A stretch of 6,335 nucleotides of DNA, taken from assembly GCA_020726085.1 (NCBI GenBank), contig DYTG01000098.1, forward strand, positions 1 to 6,335, given 5' to 3'. The first letter of the stretch is position 1, and each line of letters starts with the position of its first letter. The DNA is from Sulfurovum sp. GTDB lineage: Bacteria; Campylobacterota; Campylobacteria; Campylobacterales; Sulfurovaceae. The notes beneath the pieces were generated by a model. That model did not search any database and was not told where the DNA came from. It saw only the letters and a program-made list of their open reading frames with translations. Positions 1-6,209 of the stretch are shown in pieces. The position numbers and the translations under genes were made by a program.

Positions 1-9
1 TGATATAAT
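1..9 (+). promoter_or_regulatory. Extended -10 promoter of the Rpn-family gene
   Basis: TGATATAAT at the very start of the window is a perfect TATAAT with the TGn extension. It predicts a transcript start near position 16 and a leader of about 19 nt. The leader contains an AAGGA ribosome binding site at 25-29, 5 nt before the ATG at 35. Any -35 element lies outside the window. The arrangement (TGnTATAAT, A-rich leader, AAAAAGGA) recurs before the genes at 5469 and 6300. Confidence 0.65.
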
Positions 10-34
10 AAAATAATCCAAAAAAAGGAACGCC

Positions 35-880
35 ATGAGATTTCTCAACATCAAAACAGATTATGCATTCAAAAAAGTATTTGGTTCCCAAAACTCTAAA
101 AATATATTAAAAAGCTTTCTCAACTCCACACTCGAACTCCCCTTTCCTATAGAAGAGATTGAGATAGTCGATCCCTACAACGTACCCAAACTCCAAGGGA
201 TGAAAGAGACCGCCGTAGATGTCAAAGCAACCCTAGCAGACAAAACAAAAGTAATCATAGAGATGCAAATACTCAACCATGATGGCTTTGAGAGTCGTAT
301 CCTCTATAACACTGCCAAAAACTATGCCAATCAGCTAGACATTGGAGCTAACTACACACTCCTCAATCCTGTCATAGCTCTAACAATAGTAAACTTCACG
401 ATGTTTGACTTTGACAAATACAAATCTATCTTTAAACTCATAGAAAAAGAGAACTTCACACAATATAAAGATGATATTCAACTCCAATTCATAGAACTCC
501 CAAAGTTTGATAAAACCTTAGAAGAGTGTGTCACCATAGAAGACAAATGGATATACTTCATCAAAAATGCAAGAGATATGGAAGTAGCCCCTGCATTCCA
601 AGACCCAAACCTCAATGAAGCCCTCTTGATAGCCAACACCGCCTCCATGACCAAAGAGGAACTAGAGATACAAGACAAAAGAGAAGAGTTTCTTTTCATT
701 CAGAAAAATAGTATTGAGAAGGCAAAGAGAGAAGGAGTTGAAGAGGGGCGACGGCAAGAGAGGGAAAAACTCATCATCAGCGCCTATAGGGATGGAATGC
801 CTACAAATATTATAGGTAGTTTTGTAGGCATGAACGAGGAGGATGTTATCGAGTTTTTAAGAGGTGTTGATGGTTTGTAA
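35..880 (+). CDS. Rpn-family PD-(D/E)XK nuclease / putative transposase
   Basis: A 281-residue protein of the Rpn (recombination-promoting nuclease) family, often annotated as 'PD-(D/E)XK nuclease family transposase'. Family members are DNA nucleases linked to recombination and, in E. coli, to phage defence. The N-terminus TDYAFKKVFG (8-17) is the family signature. Candidate catalytic residues are Asp62 (AVDVKA) and Glu76-x-Gln78 (IIEMQ), the D...ExQ form of the PD-(D/E)XK core, followed by the conserved R88 and Y91. Residues about 210-246 are a charged, probably coiled-coil segment (KREGVEEGRRQEREK). Residues 250-276 form the short helix-turn-helix-like tail seen in many members. The length is normal and no frame is broken. 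The start is fixed by AAGGA 5 nt upstream. It converges on mfd and is probably an independent accessory gene. The target is unknown, and I see no transposon ends around it. Confidence 0.88.
   Translation: MRFLNIKTDYAFKKVFGSQNSKNILKSFLNSTLELPFPIEEIEIVDPYNVPKLQGMKETAVDVKATLADKTKVIIEMQILNHDGFESRILYNTAKNYANQLDIGANYTLLNPVIALTIVNFTMFDFDKYKSIFKLIEKENFTQYKDDIQLQFIELPKFDKTLEECVTIEDKWIYFIKNARDMEVAPAFQDPNLNEALLIANTASMTKEELEIQDKREEFLFIQKNSIEKAKREGVEEGRRQEREKLIISAYRDGMPTNIIGSFVGMNEEDVIEFLRGVDGL
797..831. repeat. Perfect 11-bp inverted repeat inside the Rpn gene
   Basis: ATGCCTACAAA (797-807) and its exact reverse complement TTTGTAGGCAT (821-831) are separated by 13 nt. The repeat encodes residues 255-266 of the Rpn protein (MPTNIIGSFVGM), about 50 nt before the stop. 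In RNA it would form an 11-bp stem. The left arm begins with an in-frame ATG (Met255). No U-tract follows, so it is not a standard terminator. Its role is unknown. Confidence 0.8.
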
Positions 881-889
881 TCGCTCTTG

Positions 890-3871
890 TTAGCCCTTCA
901 AATACCCCATCGCCGTGGCGATAATATCATCATCATCTTTGCTAGGAGATTTTAAAATGAGTCGCTCTTTGGCTAGGTCAATAAACTCTATAAAGAGATT
1001 TTCGCCGTAGCTTGATACTTTGGAGATATCTTTGGCTTTGGCTAGGACTTTGATAATCATGGTATCGATAAATTGGCGTGTGATGGTGTCGAGTTTGCCA
1101 AATCTATCTTCGATTTCTATCTCAATCTCTCGCACTTCCACGGGTGTTTGGCACTGTGAGAGTCGGCGGTAGAGTTCTAGGCGGAGTCTATCTTGTGGGA
1201 TTAGTTCTTCATTTAGATAGGCATTAATGGAGAGCTTAATATCGACGCTGTTGCCCTCTTGGCTCTTTTCACCGCTAAGTTCTTTGATGGCATCTTCAAG
1301 CATTCTTAGATATAAGGCATAGCCAATTTGCTTGATGTGTCCGCTTTGAGCCTCTCCGATGATGTTACCACCCCCTCGAATTTCCAAATCTTGAAAAGCA
1401 AGTATCGCCCCGCTACCCAAATCAGAATGCGTTTCAAGAGCAAGGAGACGTTTTTTGGCGTTCTCGCTAAGTATCTCTTTGTCTTGAACGACAAAATAGC
1501 AATACCCCTCTTTGTTTCCTCGTCCTACACGCCCACGCAATTGATGCAAATCGGCAATACCAAAGTTATCGGCTCCCTCGACTATCATCGTATTGGCTTT
1601 GGGTAGATGGATACCCGATTCGACAATGGAGGTACTTAGCATCATATCGTACTCCCCATTTTCAAATTTGATCATCTCATCTTCGGTTTGGATTGCACTG
1701 ATTTGAGAGTGAAGGATAGTGATACGTAATGCAGGCAAGATTTCCAAAAGTTGTCTCTTTTTATCCTCAATACCTGCAATGGAGTTATAGACATAAAAGA
1801 TCTGTCCTCCCCTGCGAATCTCTCTCAAAATAGTCTCTTTGATGATTTTCTCATCGTAGCTCTTGACAAACGTCCGCACCCCTTGACGTTCTGTAGGGGG
1901 TGTAAGAATCTCCGAAAAGCTTTTGATTTTGGAGAGTGCCAAATTGAGACTTCGTGGAATAGGCGTAGCACTCATGCTAAGGAGATGGGCATCTAGAGCA
2001 ATCTCTTTGAGTGCCTCTTTTTGTTTGACTCCAAATTTATGCTCCTCATCAATCACAATCAAAGCTAGTTTATTAAATTTGGCTTTGAGCAAAGCGTGTG
2101 TACCAATCACCACATCGATACTGCCCTCCTCAAGCCCCTCTAAGACCTCTTTTTTTTGTTTGCTAGAGCTAAAGCGATCCATTTTGGCGATTTTTATAGC
2201 GTAAGGTGCAAAACGCTCTTTGAAAGATTTGAAGTGTTGCGATGTAAGCAGTGTCGTAGGGGCAATAATCATCGATTGATAGCCATTAATAAACGCTAGA
2301 TAGATGGCATTCATAGCCACTTCGGTTTTGCCAAATCCTACATCGGCACTAAGGAGTCTATCCATCAAACGACCACTTGCCAACTCCTCTTCAATCTCCT
2401 CAATGGCTCTTTTTTGGTCTTGCGTATGGACAAAGGGGGCTTGTGCCATAAAGACTTGTACCTCTTCACTGGAACTATTGAGCAGTATTCCTTTTTTGAG
2501 GTGACGTTGGGCTGAGAGCTTGATAATATCGGAAGCAATAGCAAAGAGTTTGTCCCGTACTTTGCCTTTGAGCTTTTTGAAACTCGCTTTGCCCAGCTTG
2601 TCAATGACGGGCATAGCACCCCCATCGGCGACAAAACGGTCGATGGTTTCGAGGTTTTCTACAGGCACAAGCAAGGTATCTTCGCCTTGATAGCCAATGA
2701 CTACAAACTCTCTAGTAGCCCCCATTACATCACGCTTTTCAACCCCTCTAAAGTATCCTATCCCGTGGTTTTCATGCACGACGTAATCGCCACTACCCAG
2801 TTCATCTAGCACAATGGCGGGTTTTTTGACCCGTTTGGCTTTGAGTGGGCGATTGAGCGAAAGAATTAATGTATCGTCGCTTAGGAGATTGACAATCCCC
2901 TCTTGATAGACAAAAGTGAGATTTTCAAATGAGTCCAAATTGGAGGCTCGTACGATAGACTCAGTTCGTGCGATGAGAAAGATTTGCTTGTTTTTATGAG
3001 CGGAGATGATTTTGTTGGGTTGAGCCGCCTCAATATCACGAAACTTTTTGGCAGGGGCAACGCTAGAGAGAGCAAAAGAGCTACGAGGAATCATAGGGGT
3101 ATCGAGAGTGTAAATCTCCTCTAATTCCTCATCCATATTTTCGCTTAATAGTGCGTCAAAATGCAAGGTGTAATCGATTGCCAACTCATCAAGCACCCAA
3201 AAACCTACGCTGTAAATATCATTGACAAACAAATCAAAGTTGGCACGTTCGATACGACTCATGAGGGCTTGAAGCTCTGTATTGCCTAGATCCAAAAAGG
3301 CAGGGATAATCGTAATGGTTTCTAGCTCATCGACCACGCTTTTTTGAGTCGAGACATCAAAAGAGCGGATACTTTCCACCTCATCATCAAAAAGACTAAT
3401 ACGGTAGGGAGTTTCACTGTTGATAGGAAAAATATCGATAATATCACCCCTAAAAGAGACCTCACCACGAGCTGTGGCAATATCAACCAGTTGGTATCCC
3501 CAGTGATAGAGCCTCTCTTTGAAATCACCCAGTACTATTTTTTGACCAAATTCGATGATTATGTGTGGTAAATATTGCTCTTTGGGTAGCTTCAAAAGCA
3601 AAGTACGAAGAGGAGCGATAAGCAGTTTTTTGGGAGCCAAAGAGCGATAATAGCGTGATAGCGTATCTAAAATCTCATGGAGTTCTTCTTGATAAGACCT
3701 TAAATCCTCGCCATAACTTACTCGCAAATCGGGCAATGCAAAGGTATCAAATCCCAAAAAGGTAGCTACAGCCAAAATGCTTTGAGAAGCTTTGTCGTTT
3801 TTGGAAATGAGAAGTGTAGAGTTGTGAGTATCTAAAGCACTTAGATACTCATAGAGACTGCTTTGGTTCAT
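890..3871 (-). CDS. mfd: Transcription-repair coupling factor Mfd
   Basis: A 993-residue ATP-dependent DNA translocase that displaces RNA polymerase stalled at lesions and recruits UvrA for nucleotide excision repair. Domains in order: a UvrB-like N-terminal module with GEVSFRGDIIDIFP (136-149); a CarD-like RNA-polymerase-interacting domain at about 355-415 (GDYVVHENHGIGYF); a RecG-like helicase with the Q-motif region near Gln486, Walker A GFGKT (512-516), DEEH (608-611), SAT (634-636) and motif VI QLRGRVGRG (777-785); the TRG translocation motif at about 810-862 (LEIRGGGNIIGEAQSGH); and the C-terminal TRCF domain to about 975. The length fits Campylobacterota Mfd, which is shorter than the E. 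coli protein. An in-frame TAA lies 4-6 nt before the ATG, so no longer start exists. The start lacks a Shine-Dalgarno sequence and sits 7 bp after the bactofilin stop, so translation is probably coupled. It is intact, with all helicase motifs present. Confidence 0.98.
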   Translation of the reverse strand: MNQSSLYEYLSALDTHNSTLLISKNDKASQSILAVATFLGFDTFALPDLRVSYGEDLRSYQEELHEILDTLSRYYRSLAPKKLLIAPLRTLLLKLPKEQYLPHIIIEFGQKIVLGDFKERLYHWGYQLVDIATARGEVSFRGDIIDIFPINSETPYRISLFDDEVESIRSFDVSTQKSVVDELETITIIPAFLDLGNTELQALMSRIERANFDLFVNDIYSVGFWVLDELAIDYTLHFDALLSENMDEELEEIYTLDTPMIPRSSFALSSVAPAKKFRDIEAAQPNKIISAHKNKQIFLIARTESIVRASNLDSFENLTFVYQEGIVNLLSDDTLILSLNRPLKAKRVKKPAIVLDELGSGDYVVHENHGIGYFRGVEKRDVMGATREFVVIGYQGEDTLLVPVENLETIDRFVADGGAMPVIDKLGKASFKKLKGKVRDKLFAIASDIIKLSAQRHLKKGILLNSSSEEVQVFMAQAPFVHTQDQKRAIEEIEEELASGRLMDRLLSADVGFGKTEVAMNAIYLAFINGYQSMIIAPTTLLTSQHFKSFKERFAPYAIKIAKMDRFSSSKQKKEVLEGLEEGSIDVVIGTHALLKAKFNKLALIVIDEEHKFGVKQKEALKEIALDAHLLSMSATPIPRSLNLALSKIKSFSEILTPPTERQGVRTFVKSYDEKIIKETILREIRRGGQIFYVYNSIAGIEDKKRQLLEILPALRITILHSQISAIQTEDEMIKFENGEYDMMLSTSIVESGIHLPKANTMIVEGADNFGIADLHQLRGRVGRGNKEGYCYFVVQDKEILSENAKKRLLALETHSDLGSGAILAFQDLEIRGGGNIIGEAQSGHIKQIGYALYLRMLEDAIKELSGEKSQEGNSVDIKLSINAYLNEELIPQDRLRLELYRRLSQCQTPVEVREIEIEIEDRFGKLDTITRQFIDTMIIKVLAKAKDISKVSSYGENLFIEFIDLAKERLILKSPSKDDDDIIATAMGYLKG

Positions 3872-3878
3872 TAATTAA

Positions 3879-4301
3879 CTATTTTTTATCACTAGCAGAT
3901 TTTTCATTGACCACTTTGGAGGTTGATTCAAGCTTTAATACCTCATCTTCACGGATAATTTTGCTCTCTCCTTCAAAAATACCGCCTGGTTCGATGATAA
4001 TGTTTTTGACATGAATTTCACCAAATACTTTGCCCCCTGGAAGAATATCGATAAAATCGCCTCGATATTGACCTTTAAATTCACCTGCAACAATCAATCG
4101 TGCAGCTTTAAGCTCACCCGTAACGTATCCTGTTTTACCAATGACAACTTCAGCTGAGGTTATCATAGTCCCATCAAACTCACCGTTGATATGCGTATCG
4201 CTTTCGCAATTTATCTCGCCTTTGATTTTCGTCCCTGGAGTAATAATACTTGCCAAAGCGTGTGTATTTTCGCTTTTGCTATTTTTGTTTATGAATGCCA
4301 T
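3879..4301 (-). CDS. ccmA: Bactofilin (cell-shape scaffold, CcmA-like)
   Basis: A 140-residue bactofilin, a polymer-forming cytoskeletal protein that assembles into filaments beneath the inner membrane and positions peptidoglycan enzymes. In H. pylori the counterpart CcmA (not the cytochrome-c maturation protein of the same name) sets helical shape. Residues about 18-114 are the right-handed beta-helix, visible as repeated short strands ending in G-E/D (IKGEI, INGEF, VTGEL, VAGEF, VFGEI, FEGES). The tail from about 115 is charged and unstructured. The frame stays open to a GTG at 4376, but I chose the ATG at 4299-4301: it has AAGGAG at 4313-4318 upstream, and MAFINKN begins like other bactofilins, with a short hydrophobic then basic tip. 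The extra 25 upstream codons look like the tail of a lost M23 peptidase gene. It is followed 7 bp later by mfd, with which it shares a transcript. Confidence 0.92.
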   Translation of the reverse strand: MAFINKNSKSENTHALASIITPGTKIKGEINCESDTHINGEFDGTMITSAEVVIGKTGYVTGELKAARLIVAGEFKGQYRGDFIDILPGGKVFGEIHVKNIIIEPGGIFEGESKIIREDEVLKLESTSKVVNEKSASDKK

Positions 4302-4312
4302 TGTACTCTCTT

Positions 4313-4318
4313 CTCCTT
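4313..4318 (-). promoter_or_regulatory. Ribosome binding site deciding the bactofilin start
   Basis: Minus-strand AAGGAG lies 11 nt before the ATG at 4299-4301, with further purines (AAGAGAG) in the spacer. No comparable site precedes the alternative GTG at 4376, so the shorter 140-residue bactofilin is favoured over the 165-residue reading. Confidence 0.7.
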
Positions 4319-4325
4319 GTTGTGT

Positions 4326-4462
4326 ATTCCATGCAATAAAGATTTTTGGATTGAGTATCTTTTCCAAATATCTCACCTCAAAAGGTAACCACTGTTGTCG
4401 CTAAACCCATCGTTGTGTTTGATAATGATAGCACTATCATAACCACTCCTGTCATTATAGCG
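4326..4462 (-). pseudogene. Relic of an M23 (LytM) endopeptidase gene, csd1-like
   Basis: Seen on the minus strand: one frame (4462-4403) reads RYNDRSGYDSAIIIKHNDGF, which resembles the strand pair that in M23 peptidases precedes the YAHL motif. It is followed at once (4399-4385) by DNSGY, like the 'GNSGxSxGPHLHFE' turn. About 35 residues that normally lie between are missing. A second frame (4382-4326) reads FEVRYLEKILNPKIFIAWN, which resembles the family's C-terminal 'HLHFEVR..G..LNP..FI.WN'. The bases just before it give Leu-Pro where Leu-His of the HxH zinc motif would be. The second frame then runs without a stop into the bactofilin. So at least one internal deletion and one frame change separate the pieces, and the zinc ligands are gone. 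Known context: in H. pylori the M23 gene csd1 is the upstream neighbour of the bactofilin gene. The relic interpretation is inference. The alternative is chance resemblance in a 5' untranslated region, which I think less likely because three pieces are colinear. Confidence 0.55.
4425..4440. repeat. 16-bp inverted repeat just downstream of the bactofilin -10
   Basis: On the minus strand, ATGATAG and CTATCAT flank a central TG. The repeat begins about 7 nt after the predicted transcript start of the bactofilin-mfd unit, where an operator could act. It also lies inside the proposed M23 relic, so it may be only leftover coding sequence. No regulator is recognised. Confidence 0.4.
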
Positions 4463-4464
4463 TA
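4454..4464 (-). promoter_or_regulatory. -10 promoter element for bactofilin-mfd
   Basis: The minus strand reads TACGCTATAAT, with TATAAT at 4459-4454. It differs at one base from the TATGCTATAAT found before the genes at 5469 and 6300. The predicted start is near 4447, giving a leader of about 145 nt before the bactofilin ATG. A TTGCCA lies 19 nt upstream, a poor spacing for a -35. Because miaA ends only about 50 bp upstream with no clear terminator, read-through from miaA is also possible. Confidence 0.5.
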
Positions 4465-4509
4465 TTGTTTCTATAAAATGGCAAGTTTTGGAGCGCACAA
4501 GCCAAAAAC

Positions 4510-5403
4510 TTACACCTCTAGGCGATACAATTCCTCCAAACTTACAACGATTGTGCGGTTAAATTGCGAACGGTTAAAGGTGTTTTGGCGTTTGGCTAGT
4601 TGGGCGGTGTGGGTAATAATCGCCTCCGTTAATCCATCTTTGGCATAGCGTCCATCGAGATAATCAAGCGTCTCTTTGATACCAATCGATTTCATAGAGT
4701 GCGGAGTGCGGGTATATTTTTGCTCCAAATAGCACACCTCATCAATAAGTCCCATTTCAATCATCGTATGGGTTCGTAGCCTAATGCGTTGTCTTAATAT
4801 CTCCCTATCGGTAGCGATAGAATAGATGGGTAACTCGTGTGCGATAACGCTTTGGGGAGGATGCTTTGCAAAATAGTGCGATGGGGTAAGATGGGTTTGA
4901 AAATAGATGGACAATGCCTTTTCGATACGGTAGCGGTCACTAGGGGCGATGGGTTGCATGTACTCTTTGTCGAGTTGGTGGAGCATTTGATAGCTTTTGG
5001 ATAGATCTTTGAGTGCTATTTGGACTTTGATGTGCGTATCGGCGGATATAGTAGGCAACTGACTGATACCATCAAGTAACATTTTGAGATAAAAACTGCT
5101 ACCTCCTACGATAATCAAGGGCTTTTGGAGGCTCAAAGCATAATCGTACGCCTTTTGGTAGAGCTTGATAAAATGCGTCACATCAAAGGCTTCGCTGGGG
5201 TATATCTCATCTATCCCAAAATGCTCTATCCCTTTGCGTTCTAGGAGCGTGGGTTTAGCAGAAGCTATATCAATCTCTTTGAAGATAGAGAGCGAATCAA
5301 GCGAGACAATGAGGGCGTTGGCTCTTTGGGCTAGAGCAATCGAAGCTCCCGTTTTGCCCGAAGCGGTTGGGCCGATGATAGCAATTTGTTTAATGGTTTT
5401 CAT
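4510..5403 (-). CDS. miaA: tRNA dimethylallyltransferase MiaA
   Basis: A 297-residue cytoplasmic enzyme that transfers a dimethylallyl group from DMAPP to N6 of adenosine 37 in tRNAs reading U-starting codons, the first step to i6A/ms2i6A. Visible motifs: P-loop GPTASGKT (11-18); DSLSIFKEIDIASAKP (36-51), with the catalytic-site Asp36 and Ser37 of the family's 'DSxQxY..xxIGTAKP' motif; GGSSFYLKMLLDG (100-112); DRYRIEKAL (156-164), the family DRxRIxRAL; MKSIGIKE (237-244); and the C-terminal tRNA-binding QLAKRQNTFNRSQF (268-281). The TFNR form in place of TWFR is, as I recall, usual in Campylobacterota. The length is typical and the gene intact. The ATG at 5401-5403 is the only start compatible with the P-loop. 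No Shine-Dalgarno precedes it, and the -10 lies only 7 nt away, which suggests a leaderless mRNA. It is transcribed divergently from the dioxygenase gene. Confidence 0.97.
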   Translation of the reverse strand: MKTIKQIAIIGPTASGKTGASIALAQRANALIVSLDSLSIFKEIDIASAKPTLLERKGIEHFGIDEIYPSEAFDVTHFIKLYQKAYDYALSLQKPLIIVGGSSFYLKMLLDGISQLPTISADTHIKVQIALKDLSKSYQMLHQLDKEYMQPIAPSDRYRIEKALSIYFQTHLTPSHYFAKHPPQSVIAHELPIYSIATDREILRQRIRLRTHTMIEMGLIDEVCYLEQKYTRTPHSMKSIGIKETLDYLDGRYAKDGLTEAIITHTAQLAKRQNTFNRSQFNRTIVVSLEELYRLEV

Positions 5404-5410
5404 AGATACA

Positions 5411-5419
5411 ATAATAGCA
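5411..5419 (-). promoter_or_regulatory. Extended -10 for miaA (leaderless start)
   Basis: Minus-strand TGCTATTAT (TATTAT at 5416-5411) is followed by exactly 7 nt and then the miaA ATG at 5403. Transcription should therefore begin at or within a base or two of the start codon, which fits the lack of a Shine-Dalgarno site. The element is one half of the palindrome at 5414-5432. Confidence 0.55.
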
Positions 5420-5432
5420 TAATTTATGCTAT
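5414..5432. repeat. 19-bp palindrome at the divergent miaA/dioxygenase promoter
   Basis: ATAGCATAA (5414-5422) and TTATGCTAT (5424-5432) are exact reverse complements around a single T. Each arm contributes the TGCTAT of an outward-facing extended -10, one for miaA and one for the dioxygenase gene. It could be simply a symmetric promoter or also an operator controlling both genes. The sequence does not decide between these. Confidence 0.75.
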
Positions 5433-5435
5433 AAT
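5427..5435 (+). promoter_or_regulatory. Extended -10 promoter of the PhyH-family gene
   Basis: TGCTATAAT, within TATGCTATAAT at 5425-5435, is a consensus extended -10. It predicts a start near 5442 and a leader of about 27 nt carrying AAGGA at 5458-5462. A second weaker -10-like TATACT at 5443-5448 would leave almost no leader and is less likely. No -35 is evident. Confidence 0.65.
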
Positions 5436-5468
5436 GAAAAACTATACTATACCCAAAAAGGATGAGCT

Positions 5469-6203
5469 GTGACTTTGACCGATGAACAATTGAAACAATT
5501 TAAGCGTGATGGATTTTTGCTATTAAGAGATTTTGCCTCCAAAGATGAGTGCGAAGCGATTTTGGAAGTAGCCTTAGAGGAACTCCAAGCCAAAAGAGAG
5601 CCTATTGAGAGCGAGGGAGAGTATCTTGAAGATAGCTCACGTCAAGACACAATAAGAAGACTTCGTCAAGTCTATCAACGAAGCCCTATTTTTGCCCAGT
5701 GGATGCAAAATCAAGCTATTCGTCCCATTTTGAGACAAATATTAGGAGAGACTCCCGTTTTGGCATTGGCACACCACAACTCCATCATGACCAAAATGCC
5801 GCACCAAAGCTCCCAAACTTGTTGGCACCAAGATATTCGCTATTGGCACTTTAGCGACGATAATCTCGTAAGTGTTTGGTTGGCACTGGGCGATGAAGAG
5901 GCTCAAAACGGCGTATTGGAGTTTATACCCGCTTCGCACACCATGACGCTCGCCAAAGAGTGCTTTGAGGAGAAGCTCTATTTTGTGGACAATCTAGCCA
6001 ATAAATCCCTTGTCGACACCAAAGTAAGCTACGATTTGCATCAAGGCGATGTCGTCCTCTTCCACGCCAAAACGCTTCACCGTGCCAATGCTAATCAAAC
6101 CGATAAGCCCAAAATCTCTTTTGTCTATACCGTACGTGGTATTTCAACCACCCCCATAGAGGGTACACGTTCCTCTTGTGGTAATGATGTGATACTCCAA
6201 TAA
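5469..6203 (+). CDS. PhyH-family Fe(II)/2-oxoglutarate-type dioxygenase
   Basis: A 244-residue protein of the phytanoyl-CoA dioxygenase (PhyH) family, which are cytoplasmic double-stranded beta-helix oxygenases that usually use Fe(II), O2 and 2-oxoglutarate to hydroxylate a small molecule. It opens with the family start LTDEQLKQFKRDGFLLLRDF (3-22). The metal triad is probably His120 and Asp122 (WHQD, 119-122) with distal His204 (FHAKTLHRANANQ, 198-210). SVWLALGDEEAQNGVLEFIPASH (135-157) is the conserved core between them. The arginine that normally binds the 2-oxoglutarate carboxylate about 11 residues after the distal His appears to be Lys215 (DKPKISF). The start is GTG at 5469, fixed by AAGGA 6 nt upstream; the ATG at 5462 is out of frame and hits a stop after seven codons. 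The substrate is unknown and the neighbours give no clue. It is transcribed alone, divergently from miaA. Confidence 0.9.
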   Translation: MTLTDEQLKQFKRDGFLLLRDFASKDECEAILEVALEELQAKREPIESEGEYLEDSSRQDTIRRLRQVYQRSPIFAQWMQNQAIRPILRQILGETPVLALAHHNSIMTKMPHQSSQTCWHQDIRYWHFSDDNLVSVWLALGDEEAQNGVLEFIPASHTMTLAKECFEEKLYFVDNLANKSLVDTKVSYDLHQGDVVLFHAKTLHRANANQTDKPKISFVYTVRGISTTPIEGTRSSCGNDVILQ

Positions 6204-6209
6204 AACTTT

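Noticed and set aside
35..880. The Rpn gene as part of an insertion sequence
   Set aside because: Despite the 'transposase' label of the family, I see no terminal inverted repeats or target-site duplication around it within the window.
909..922. Inverted repeat ATCGCC-GT-GGCGAT near the mfd stop as a terminator
   Set aside because: It is inside the mfd coding sequence, too tight in the loop, and has no following U-tract on either strand.
1328..2634. Several open frames of 60-95 codons opposite or overlapping mfd (for example 1923-2204 + and 2365-2634 -)
   Set aside because: They are low-complexity shadows (Ser/Leu-rich) of a fully conserved gene, without ribosome sites or recognisable domains.
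4302..4376. N-terminal extension of the bactofilin from GTG at 4376 (165-residue version)
   Set aside because: There is no ribosome site before the GTG, whereas the internal ATG at 4301 has AAGGAG. The extension reads as an M23 C-terminal tail, not as part of a bactofilin.
4378..4440. A 20-codon minus-strand reading frame (MIVLSLSNTTMG...) with AGGAG 5 nt upstream, in the bactofilin leader
   Set aside because: The predicted transcript start falls within its ribosome site, the peptide resembles nothing, and a different frame of the same bases matches an M23 peptidase. It is most likely a by-product of the relic.
4141..4648. Plus-strand open frames opposite the bactofilin, relic and the end of miaA
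   Set aside because: They are antisense shadows with no family resemblance and no promoter on that strand.
5443..5448. TATACT as the -10 of the dioxygenase gene
   Set aside because: It would place the transcript start about 3 nt from the ribosome binding site; the TGCTATAAT 16 bp upstream is a better match and gives a normal leader.
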